Origin: Porogramme epimiltina
Taxonomy: Eukaryota > Basidiomycota > Agaricomycetes > Polyporales > Polyporaceae
Assembly: GCA_900155495.1 (NCBI GenBank)
Contig: FTLJ01000741.1
Coordinates: 38,784 to 102,783, forward strand
Direction: 5' to 3'
Length of the DNA stretch: 64,000 nucleotides
Shown here: one piece after another, positions 11,839 through 22,199 of the stretch
How the letters are laid out: each line of letters begins with the position of its first letter
How positions within the stretch are numbered: position 1 is the stretch's first letter
The notes under the pieces: generated by a model
Databases searched by the model: none
What the model was told of the DNA's origin: nothing
Seen by the model: the letters and a program-made list of their open reading frames with translations, nothing else
Translations under genes and position numbers: made by a program

Positions 11839-12202
11839 GATTGCGATAGGAGGCTGGGAAGTTTGAGCTATAGGTCTGTCAAGGGAGGCCTAGCGGGAAA
11901 ACTATTGTGCAGAAGGCAAGACGGTAGTGTCAGGATTATCAGATGGTGAGGGCGAGAGGTAAGTGATGTTGAAGACAAAGCTTGAAGGCGGTTTTACTTA
12001 TATATCCCCATATCGATAACGGAACGTTTACCATGGCACCATCACAGAATCTACTACGGCACGGGCGGTGGGCGTGGGTCGCTGAGAGCCTCCGAGGGTC
12101 ATCGCAGATGTGAAGCTTGAAAGAAGTTCCTGTGACGCCCTGTATTGAAATACTGCAACTCTATGTATGTGTTATCTCAGAAGCTTGGAATAAAGGGCGC
12201 TG

Positions 12203-12225
12203 GGACTAGTGGCTGCTACTAGTCC
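12203..12225. repeat. Short inverted repeat, 8-bp arms
   Basis: GG ACTAGT and ACTAGTCC form perfect 8-bp arms around a 7-nt loop. It lies just upstream of the coding relic at 12244. Function unknown; it may be chance. Confidence 0.5.
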
Positions 12226-12243
12226 TCCCATCATGGACCGTAG

Positions 12244-12447
12244 GAGGGAACGGGACTCGCACGCAACCTGCACACCCTGAGTAAGCTTCACAAGGATGGG
12301 TACTTGAATCTTCCCGATGGCTTCGACGTACTCATAGACCGGCTGAATCAGCCGGGGCGCCTGGGGGCGTTCCCATACCCGAGCGACGCCGATGCAGTTG
12401 CGAGAAACCTCTCACTGGCACTTCAAGACGATGAGGAGAGAAACTAG
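12244..12447 (+). pseudogene. Coding relic, 67 codons, no start codon
   Basis: A frame bounded by stop codons reads like a real protein C-terminus: LARNLHTLSKLHKDGY, then LNLPDGFDVLIDRLNQPG, then AVARNLSLALQDDEERN followed by a stop. Amino-acid composition and codon use look coding, unlike the surrounding frames. There is no ATG in the frame, and the ATG just upstream (12234) is in another frame. It may be the last exon of a decayed or unrecognised gene. The family was not identified. Confidence 0.4.
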
Positions 12448-12986
12448 ATTGAGGGCTAGAATTTGGCTGCATCTAGTCCGTGTCGATCGTATACAGCCTA
12501 TATGAGTAGTCTTATCGTGGTAAGCGCTATCATAAACAGCCACAGTAGTTTCCGAAGTACTACTCGTACTAAAACCATTTGACTTAGTCAATAACGGATG
12601 CCATTTAGAGTCTTAGACGGCCCGATGGGCGTCCCGCAGGCAACGGCTGAATACATACACCCCAGCATCGTCAGACTTAGGTGTAGGAGCGCGACACCTT
12701 AACTAAGGTCGGAAACACAACAATGCCAGCTGCGTGATCACAGTGGCGGCATTTGGATGCTGCCAGTGGCGGGGTTCCTCTTGACATGTTATCACAGTTA
12801 TGAGTTGTCGGCGTTATCCCTGAATGGATATGTCAGTGTTAGAATGACATTTCAGTTCATACTGCAACGTCGCGCGCTGCAGATAAATTTGAGGATATGT
12901 TCAAGGATGCTGAGTGGCGTAGAGGAGAAACCGATCGTCGCGCGCCCCATTCCTATGTCACGAAAATATTGATATAGAGAGCAATT

Positions 12987-13186
12987 ATGACTGCATCCGA
13001 GTCGTTTCAGCCACAGATATTCAAAGGCAGTCCAGCAGAAGCCGTCTCCGGTAAGTTGATTTCAAGCATCACCTTATTTGAGACTACGCTCTACGGTGAC
13101 CGGAAGCCGCAGCTTACGACAGGTCGCTGGCCGTCCGAGAGCGGGCCTCGGACATGGTGCGTCACCTCGGAAGCCATCTATTTTGA
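12987..13186 (+). CDS. Small two-exon ORF, possibly truncated enzyme N-terminus
   Basis: ATG at 12987, exon 12987-13050, a GTAAGT..CCGCAG intron, exon 13113-13186 ending in TGA: 45 residues. The spliced product ends in EAVSAYDRSLAVRERASDM, which is clearly protein-like and faintly recalls the start of family 3 glycoside hydrolases. The rest of such an enzyme is absent downstream. Either a truncated gene relic or a small orphan gene. Function not assignable. Confidence 0.35.
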
Positions 13187-14864
13187 CGGTGGCCCGGGGC
13201 GCTAGCTGTATGAGTTAGGGAACTCGACGAAAGCGGCAGGATTAGACACGGGCGCGCACACACACATCCGTGAAGAGAAGGCGTTCCGAGGACTACTCCG
13301 CCCGATTGGATCAAGGACTGCACTGAAAAAGGAAGAGCGATTGGGTCCTCGGTGATCCCCATACGTATGACGGTGGACCAATGCGATAAGTTTCCACGTT
13401 CTACTCGGCGCAGTATGTATCGCTGTCGGCTGTGTTCTCTTTTGACATTGTACTCGGATCCAGGTAGTATTCCTGTGCTGTACCCGCTTCGCGTGTGCAG
13501 TTCTCGAGGATAGGAGCTTGAAATGCTCTCCATTTTCCTCACATGAGGAAGAGAATGACCATACGTGGAGTGGACGAGGCGTGAAGATTCGGAGCAATGG
13601 TCCTGAGACCGATGCGAAGGTTACTGATAATCGCAAATTAACAAACCCTTTTAGGGTTCCTGTGCTCTGAGAAAGATTCGTTAACCTAGACTTATTGATC
13701 AGAATTTGAGACAAAAACTCACCACGATAGTTCAACTCTGTGACTGAGGGTCTACCACAGCTAGCGCATAGTCATGGCTATGACTCCAACAAGTCGAAAT
13801 CTTCTGTTTACTCTAAAATCTTCATCAAGAAAATTTCCCGAATGTAATCGGTTGTGAATAAGCTGGGGGGTAACGTTAACACCCCATTGCAGCAGGACAC
13901 TGCTACACCTGGTGCGTCGCGGGGATCTGATCAGTCAGACTTGAAGAATGGTCAATTCCTGAACCGGAGACATGATGTCTGTAAATGAAAACTCGAACAT
14001 AATCACTGTCTTGATGTTTTGACCCGCGCCATTCGCAATACCCAGCTGCCAGATAAGCCTCAAAGAAATGTCATATGCCTTAACTGCAAGAATGCACGTC
14101 ATAGTCTGTCTATACGGGGCATTAAGAAGCATGTCATTTGGGTTGCCTTCCGAACCTGTGTCAAGATGGCAGAGTGGAGAAACACGGATGCTCGCTCTTC
14201 GGACATGCTTCCTGTCTACGTATGTCAGACGGGGCACGTCCTATAGCGTTTGGATCTTCATAGTATGTTAGCTAGAAGAATGGCAAGAAATAATGTGACA
14301 CTGTCTTCTATCTGGTGTTTGTAAACGTCGGGAATGTTTGTACTGCGGCTTTGGCAGTGAACGCAGGAAACCGCCGCGCTAGGGTCCACGGACAGAGCAT
14401 TGGGCTCCGCTGGATCTGAGCTTCGCCGAGCACGGCCCCCACTTGAAGTATAACCGGAAAGGGATCCCTTCCCAATATCGACACGGAATCCGAGGGTGTT
14501 TTGTTCCAGTGGCAGCGCTCTAGTAGATCTACTACAAGAACGTTAGACCGATGTGAAGCATATAGGCGCGATAAGGCACTCTAGAATCCGGAGATCACTG
14601 ACAGATTCGTGAATAACACACCGCGAGAGGTACATAGAAGCTAGCGTTACTGGGCGACGGGAGGCTGACACGTTTAGAGGACGAAGTTCAGTTGAAAGCT
14701 GAATCCGACTTTCCGAGGCAAGTGCCACGCACGTGATCGTTGCGGGCGTCTCTTCTCTCTGGCAGGCTGTCGCAGACTTCACTGCGCATGACCGCATAAA
14801 CTTGACCCTCACTAGCCAGTAAACTCTGGTGTTCGTTTGATCTAACGCTGCGAGACTTGACGGA

Positions 14865-16463
14865 ATGGCTTCTGACTCCTCATGGAGTGGATCTGATGAG
14901 GACTACCATCATCAAGTGAGTTAATTGTCCAACCTATGAGCGTTGTAACCTTACATTTGAGGCCTGACGCTGTCACAGACCCGGAAGCCGAAAAGGCGCA
15001 AGGTTGAATACAAGAGCCTGACTCGAGTTGCAAAAGCCAAATCGGAGGAAATGATATATGCGCACTTTTCGCTTGATCCCCTCCTCTGTACCCTTCGCAA
15101 GACGTCAATGAAAGCTTGGGATAGCGACGCTGATCTACGAGACTCGTTTGAGGCTGTGATTGAACCTATGCTGCCCGAACTCGAAGAGGGCGAACACCAG
15201 TTTCTGCGCCGAGAGAGAGGGATTGAGAACTCGGTGAGTTGTGTTGCACTACTGCCCCAAGTTTTCTCTCAACTTGAGCGGTTAGGAAGATCTGTTTCTT
15301 CTCCCTAGGAGCAAAGCTCACCTCCTTCGCGAGACTATATCGGCGTCCGCGGCCTCAAGTGCAGCATCTTCCTCGTTGTTGTGTCTACTAGATGCGAAAG
15401 CAAGACTACACTCGGTGCGCGCCCGTCGTTCACTCGCTCGCTGGAGCTCTCCTCATGGCAAGAGCAGAGAGTCTTGCGTAGAACTGTTCTCAATCGCACG
15501 TCCTCATATTTGGGTTCACACCCTGTCACCACCCTCCGCAACTCTCAAGCGACTTCTGCCCCTAACGCCCAGGTACTCAACGCGCTTTACGATGTCAAGA
15601 CAACATCGTATGAGAATTCCTTTCTCTCCCGCTTACATGGTCACAACCCGAACTCTCAAGATGGGGTAGTAGCTGTCGACTGGGAAACGCGGACCCCGTG
15701 GATGGAACTCATGCACGACATCCGGGAACACCACTCCCTTGCACAGTGGGTAATATGCGCTCTCCCAGTTTCCCTGAAGAACTAACGGAATTCTTACCTT
15801 TGTCGCAGTCCTGAGCGAGAACGAGCCGACGAGACTATCGCACCCATCGAGTATCGCACTGTGCAACGTTCCCATCTCAATCAGGTTCACGAGCTGCTTT
15901 CACGGGCTTTCTGGGATGGCATCGATGGTGAGGCGAAATATAGAATCAGCCTCTTATTATGCGGTGCTGATTTCATGCTGGTATTCCCAGTGACCGACTC
16001 TTTAGACCATTCCCCGGAAAAATGTACTATCATCGCAACGTACAAGCAATTGGTCGTCGGGGCTGCTTTTCTGAGTTCGCCACAGGAGACCTATATTACC
16101 TACCTAGCTGTTCGTTCCGGCTGGGACAACTCTCAGGTCGCGACGTGAGTGCCTATACACGACAAGACTGGCAATTTAACCTAAACATTGGGCCAAATCC
16201 CATAGATCTATGCTCTATCATTTGATTACACTCAATCCCCATAAAGATATCACTTTGCACGTCTCCATCAACAATCCGGCTATGGTTCGTGTCTCCCTAT
16301 AGTGTCTTATGACGATAAACGAACTGACGACCCCCTGTAGCTCCTGTACAATCGCTTTGGGTTCAAGGCAGAAGAGTTCATCGTCGGCTTCTATGAAGAT
16401 TATGTGGACCCTAACTCGCCACAGTCCAAAAACGCATTCCGACTCCGTCTCCGACGATGGTAA
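14865..16463 (+). CDS. GNAT acetyltransferase, KAT14/ATAC2 (CSRP2BP)-like
   Basis: Likely acetyl-CoA-dependent acetyltransferase. The animal relative KAT14 (ATAC2/CSRP2BP) is part of the ATAC histone acetyltransferase complex. Seven exons (14865-14915, 14979-15233, 15309-15745, 15809-15927, 15991-16144, 16206-16284, 16341-16463) sum to 405 residues. The N-terminus is acidic then basic (SGSDEDYHHQTRKPKRRKV). A central low-complexity part follows. The GNAT domain occupies about residues 255-405: LNQVHELLSRAFWDGID, LVVGAAFLSS, YITYLAVRSGWDNSQVAT at the acetyl-CoA loop, and LLYNRFGFKAEEFIVGFYEDY. The loop is not a textbook Q/RxxGxG/A but matches this subfamily. Its stop lies 29 nt from the stop of the sirtuin on the other strand. 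Histone substrate is inference. Confidence 0.82.
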
Positions 16464-16492
16464 TGGTGTCAAGGCCTGCCAGAACCATACAG

Positions 16493-19422
16493 CTACTGGA
16501 CTTTCGCCTTCTTCGTTTGCCGGTCGCCCGCTGTCCTGGGTGCCGGGGAACCTGACTGCGGTGTGGAAGAGGAGGACGCGTAATCGACCGGCTGGTACCT
16601 CTTTTCGACCTCTTCCACCCACTTGCCGCCCTCTGCGCCTTCGAACAACCAGACGTGACTGATAGGCAGTATCAACACGGCGTCTCGAGGCGGGTGTTTA
16701 CTCATCGGACATACCTTTCACCCACTCGCCTAGGTTCGAACTCGAACTCAGCAGAAGGCCGCTTCCTCAAGTTGGGTCGCGGCGGTTGGAGGTGGTTGCC
16801 TCCGGGAACCGGCGGTGGTGGCAGGTCCCATCCTAGTTTACGGCAGAGGTGTTGGACCACGTCGTCCGCATTGCCGAGCAAGACCACCTTCGGACAAATT
16901 GCACGTTGTCAGCATGCGGTGGGATGTCAAACAATCGTTCGCGCTTACGTCGGGGTTGATGTGCTTCACCGGGGTTTTGTTGATGAGGATCTGGGGCACC
17001 GAATGGGGCAGATGGGCTGAGGACGGCGATGGTGAGTTAAGCTCATACATGACGGATGCGGGTGACTGTAGACCTACAGATTGTGTCCGAAACAGGTGCC
17101 ACTTTGAGGGAAGTCCCGATAATGATGACTAGGTCGACTTGGCCGCGGTCTTCAAGAAGCGAGCGGTCAAAGACGTCGTCAAGCTTTTCTCCAAAAAACG
17201 TAATGTCGGGCTAATACCGATCCGATACCTTCAGCACCCGTCCCCGTCTTACAATGCGTGTCTCGGACGCGCAGCTCACCTTCATTACGCCAGGAGGATA
17301 GTCAGGCGGGTCCGGCTCGTCGGAGGCGTCGCTGTCCCAACCATTCTTGCGCTTCTTGGCCTTCTTCTTCCCACCCTTGGTCGTTCGTGCTGCGGTCGGC
17401 GGCGGCGGCGGTGGGGCATTGCAGACCTTGCAGAGGGGCACGCGCTGGGACATGATCTCCTCCGCGATCTCCGCCCCGGGCACGCGAACTTTGCAATTGA
17501 TGCATGACGCCGTGGCGAAGGAGCCATGACACTGAACCACGCGTTGCACGCCCACGAGCGTCTCTAGAGTATCGATGTTTTGGGTGTAGTTCTGTATCGG
17601 CAATATGGAGCTTAATTAACGAGCGGGTTCGCGAGTTCGCGTTCTCGAAGCCGCTTAGAAGCGGCTGTGTGTGCTTGTGAACTTACTCGTAAAAGCTAAG
17701 TACACAATCAATGACACGCCAATCACGACAACTAAGTAAGAAACATTGCGCCCGAAAAGGAAGGTTACATACCTTGCCCTTGTCCTCCATCAGTTTGATA
17801 AAGCGGTGACAAGGCGAGGGTATAAAGTTCGAGGGGTATATTTTGCTGCAGCAGGGGCCGACACAGCGTCAGCTGGTTACCCGGAACGTGTTCCCGCGGT
17901 GCGGGCGGAATAGTGTAGGTGTTGAGAACCCACCTAGCGAATGAACTGCGCGAGAAGCACGACCATGTTAGCGCGCGAGACGGGGTAAGGAACGACCGGC
18001 GTGTGTGGGCGCATACTAACTAGAATACTGAGAAGCGCAACTGAGTCAGTAACGCACTAGGAAGCGCGGCGGCACACGATACACTCACCGGCCGGGTTCT
18101 CACGAAAGTACTGGATGTCGAACCTAAATTTTAGGGGCGGCTGGGGTCAGAAAGCTGTCTGAGGCGGCCGGGGTGATGAATGGAGACCACATACATCTGT
18201 TGGGGGTCGTCTAGTTCGTATTCGCCGCTGTCCTGAAGAGACGCGTAGAGGCCGTTTCTGGAACGGAAGTCCGGGATGCCGCAAGAAACACCTGTAGTGT
18301 GATCGTGGGTGACACGAAGCAGTAGTGGGAGTCAGTGTTCCATTGCTTCTCGAACGCCACGAAGGAGAACACGGAGGCAATACTGGACGAATTAGGACTT
18401 GACTGACTTATCCCTGCACCCGTTAATACTAGGATTCTATTTGACGCCGTGATGAGATTGACAACGTCGCCGATCGTGTTGTACGTCAATAAGCGTTCGC
18501 GCGATTCCAGCCTACACCGTGGAAAAAGCCAGCCAACGGGGAAGTTTGAGGGGATAAGCGCTTGGATACACGGAAAGGCGCAGGGACTTACTCGCGCGTC
18601 AGCGCCACGCGCAAGAAGTACAGGAGCGTGCGGCGCTGTTTTGCTCGCAGCTCCTTACACTGCGGGGAGCCATCAGACCTCCGATCGCGGCGGAAGATAT
18701 CACAAGCTGGAGGGTTCGGTGACACTAACCAGACAAACGCCAAAGGCGTAGAGCAACTTCGGGATAGGGATCGCGCGCCGAATCACATATTCGTTGACGA
18801 ATTCAGCCATGCCTAGGGTGCAACATGTAAACTAAGCTTTCGGGAGCCGATAAGTGGTTTACCTTGCTCCTTCAGGACGTGCTTCATTTGTTTGACCTCC
18901 TGGGATGTCCATGCGGTCTGCGCTGAGAAGGAGAGATGTCAGCGTAAGATGTACCCCAGACACACATGCACGCCGGCGCGCGCACACGCCACAAAATGCC
19001 CACGACGGTCGAATGTCACGAGCGGATAGACTTGGCACGAGAGACTCACCTTCTTGGAGGTAAACCGAGAGCTCGTCTGCAACGTCGGCGCTGTCTATGT
19101 CTGGTTCGGAGCCATCCTCGTCCGAGCCCGAGCCGCCATGGTCCCGGTCCGCAGACGCCGGCCCGGGGACGTCTTCCCCTTCTACATCGACGTCCCGGAC
19201 CTCCTCGTCCGGGGCTACATCACCTTCCAAGTCGGAGAGGGCGTCCGCAGGAAAGCCATCTAGAAGGTCATCAATCACGTCGGGGTCCACGTCGACTTGC
19301 TCCGCGGCCTCCAGGAAGGCGCGCACCTGGAGCTCATACAGACGAGCGGCTGTACTCTGCGCGCGTGGAGTCGAGGGCCCCGCCGACGGGGGTGGCGTTG
19401 GAGTTGGCGGTGTAGATGGCAT
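16493..19422 (-). CDS. Sirtuin, NAD-dependent protein deacetylase (SIRT1/Hst type)
   Basis: Deacetylates acetyl-lysine with NAD. The class-I (SIRT1/Hst/Sir2-like) sequence and a basic cluster suggest a nuclear histone deacetylase. The first exon (19050-19422) encodes an acidic N-terminus. Core motifs, in order: [40 protein letters not shown] with the catalytic His, zinc pairs CINC and [43 protein letters not shown] and [10 protein letters not shown] proline/lysine-rich insert with a nuclear-localisation-like KKKAKKRKN follows the zinc ribbon. The C-terminal tail is basic (RQTKKAKVQ). Two junctions are uncertain: the very short exon near 17930-17942 (SFAS) and the segment before NYTQN, where the usual three residues LLR are missing or lie in an unseen microexon. 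About 13 exons. Confidence 0.88.
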
Positions 19423-19940
19423 ATATGGCGGGACAGTCTGCAACAGTGCAGATCACGCCCGAAACAAGAGACAGCTTCGGGTTGCAATGTCTGTGGTGGC
19501 GATGGTGGTGGTGCTTGAACAGGTTCCTCCCGAGCGCCCACACGTCCCGATCATTGGTAGCATTACGGTCACGGGGTGATCGACCCTAACCCGATGTCCC
19601 ATGTGGCAGTTGCATCACCATACCTCTTCGCCTCCGCCAACGACGGCACTGTGTTCAAGGCACACATGCAGCAAATATGGCCTACGAGGGGTATATTGGC
19701 AGAGGAGGATACACACAGGATGCGACAAAAATCTTCGTGGCAGTGGCGCAGAAAAGGAGAAAGGGCGGGGCGGAGAAGACGACCAAAATGTGATAAGAAG
19801 GTTCGACAACGCAGCAAAACATGTCAATTAAGGCATTCATGCTGGGACAGAAGTTGAGGCTGAAACATGGCAGGAACGAGAAGGGGCAGTACTACGAAAG
19901 TTTTGCTCACAATTCATAGCAAATCAAATAATCTGCACCA
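19423..19940. other. Intergenic, sirtuin promoter
   Basis: Separates the sirtuin ATG from the stop of the next gene on the same strand. No coding signal; presumed sirtuin promoter and 5' UTR, plus the neighbour's 3' flank. Confidence 0.5.
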
Positions 19941-21940
19941 CTATTCGAAAGCGTCACCGTCTTTCAATAAAAGTTCGTCGTCTTCGGAATCGTCTGCACG
20001 CAAAGGCTCTGGGTTTGTCATCATCTTGATCGTAGGCCAGCCCGTATGCTTGTATTTTCCGCCAGTGTCTGAGGCAGTTGTTTGAGTAACGGTTCCAGAG
20101 CGAATACGTCCAGTGCCAGAGCGAGAGGCGCTGGCAGATGTCGCAGCTGATAACGCCGACGAGGCTGAAGCAAGAAGTGGTGCATAATCGGAGGCCCGGA
20201 TGGTGTCCCCTCGTTTACGACTGACTCGCCCTGGGACACCCTTGGCAGAGGGATTGGCGTCTTGGGGCCGAGCAGAGAAGGCAACGCCAGAATCATCCGC
20301 GCGCTTGAGCATGTCCCATTTTTTGTCCTCTAATAATATCGGGGAGCATCGGGGAAAAGATGAATGTGGGTTTCTACGGAGCGGGCACTGAGACGGGACT
20401 TACCATCTAGTCCAAGGACAGAGAACAAATCTAGTAACTCATCGCCGTCTGGGCACGGGCTAGCTTGAACGGGAGACGGGCTAGGGTTGGAAGACAAGAG
20501 GAAGGACCCTGGGCTATCAGGCCGAATACCGGAAGAAGGGGCAGTAGAGCCAGATGACTGATAGGTACTATTAGTGGCTGTTGTGCGGGGCCGGATCTTG
20601 TGCGAAGAGTTTGGGGCGTGCTGGCTAATAGAGAATGCAGGCTCGAGATCTACTTGATCGATAGGGGGCACCTCCGCCGGGGACCGGGACCCTTCAGATG
20701 CTGGTGCACGAGGAGAGCGCTCCGTTTCTGACATCATGCCCGAGAAGTCAAGGGCAGAAGAAAATAGACTATCGCTGGACAGGTGGACGATGGTTCTTCG
20801 GCGACGGCGGGGTGGATGTGCGCGGCTAATTTTTGATTCAACCGGGGAACCAGGAAGACTGCTGTCAGACATGTCGACATCGCTATCGTAGCGGAAGCTG
20901 CGGACCGGCGGCGGGGGGTCTGCGTCGAGTTGAGGCATGAGACCGTGAGCCCAGATACCAACCGTAGCGCTTCGCCGTCGCCGAGGCGGGGTGGATATTT
21001 GCATGGGTTCATCAACGAAGAACGAGGGATGGTCAACGGCTAACTGCTGCTTGTTTCCATCTACCCCAGGTGACCCTGGCGGCGATGACGAGCGTGGAAC
21101 CTGCCGTGGGGGCACTAGCCAGGACCCAGAAGTCAGATCGTCCAGGGCCGGTTTTACCATAGGCGTAGAGCTCGAGCGGTTGTGTGTAGGGGCTGTGACC
21201 TTCATAGGGACGGACATCTCGACTTCAGTGACCCCTAACACGGGAATTGAATGGACGTCCAGTACGCTGGGAGTCGCCTGAATGATGTTGCGGCCCGCGA
21301 CCTTTTCCCGGAGGGCTCCAGACTGTGATAGTGTGCGAGACTTCGCGTGGTGACCAGGTCGCATCTTATGTCCTCGAAGAAGCTTGTCCGGAGAAGTTGT
21401 GCGAGAGCCTGGGCGACTGCTGAAAGGTGAGGCAAGCCGGCGACCGCTGGGACGGAGGATATTTTCTTTGAGATTACGAGAGCTGGTGCGAGTGATGGGG
21501 ACGGCAGGAAGAGGTGAGAGCTGGTCAGGAACGACGGAAGGCCGCGTGTTGGCAGACAGGGCCATAGATTGATCGGAGGGTCCAGAGACACGCGGGGTGC
21601 AGAGGCCAGAGGAAGAGGAGACAAAAACACCACGCATATAGTCAGTGTCCTCAGGGCCGTCGCTATCTTGGGGTGCAAACTTGTGTTTCTTGAGCGGGCG
21701 GTTCTCCTCATTGGCCACGCGAGACAAGTCGGAGCTTCCGGGTTCAACGGAAGCCGATCTCGCAACATGACGAGCGCGTTTATTCATACGGTTCGCCATC
21801 TCCGCGAACGTGACATCTTCTGCATCCGGGTGGAGGGGGCGAATAGGAGAAGAGTGAGTTGCATCGCTAGCGGCGTCTTGGCGACGAGGCCGACGGCGAC
21901 GGGCGTACGTGGTGAGCGGCCTGCGCGCTGAGGAGGCCAT
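19941..21940 (-). CDS. Disordered nuclear-type protein with KEN box, function unknown
   Basis: Two exons (20404-21940 and 19941-20329) join in frame to 641 residues. The protein is Ser/Pro/Arg-rich and predicted by composition to be mostly disordered. Visible features: an arginine-rich start (TYARRRRPRRQ), a conserved-looking MANRMNKRARHVARS segment near residues 48-62, a KEN tripeptide at about 158-160 (NLKENILRPSG), several CDK-type TPPR/SP sites, an ELLDLFSVLGLDG helix just before the intron, and an acidic C-terminus (ADDSEDDELLLKDG). KEN boxes mark APC/C substrates in known cell-cycle proteins, so a cell-cycle-regulated nuclear role is possible but unproven. ATG at 21940 was chosen as the first in frame. 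Confidence 0.75.
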
Positions 21941-22199
21941 CGGCCACGGTGTGTGGGGGGTCGTGGATGTCGAGTGAGCAGGCGCGGTCGGTGTCGCGCT
22001 CGATGACGACGCTGGGCCAAACAGCACCAAATATCTACGTCGTGCTCACGGGCGCCTGGTGTGCCAGTCGAACATCGTGTTGTCCCTGTCCACTCCACTC
22101 TCTCGCTCTTTTGGATGCCCCTCTCTTGCTAGCTCACGTCTGCTCTCGCAATCACGCATATACTCTGCCTGGTGCACCTTTCTTGCCCTATCTTTCACC

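Larger units (their letters stand above)
11839..14864. other. Gene-poor 3-kb stretch with coding relics
   Basis: Apart from the aldehyde dehydrogenase promoter and two short coding-like fragments listed separately (12244-12447 and 12987-13186), all reading frames are short, mutually overlapping and without family motifs. Base composition is less GC-rich than the neighbouring genes. No terminal inverted repeats or transposase motifs were found. Decayed gene or transposon debris is the likeliest content. Confidence 0.5.
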
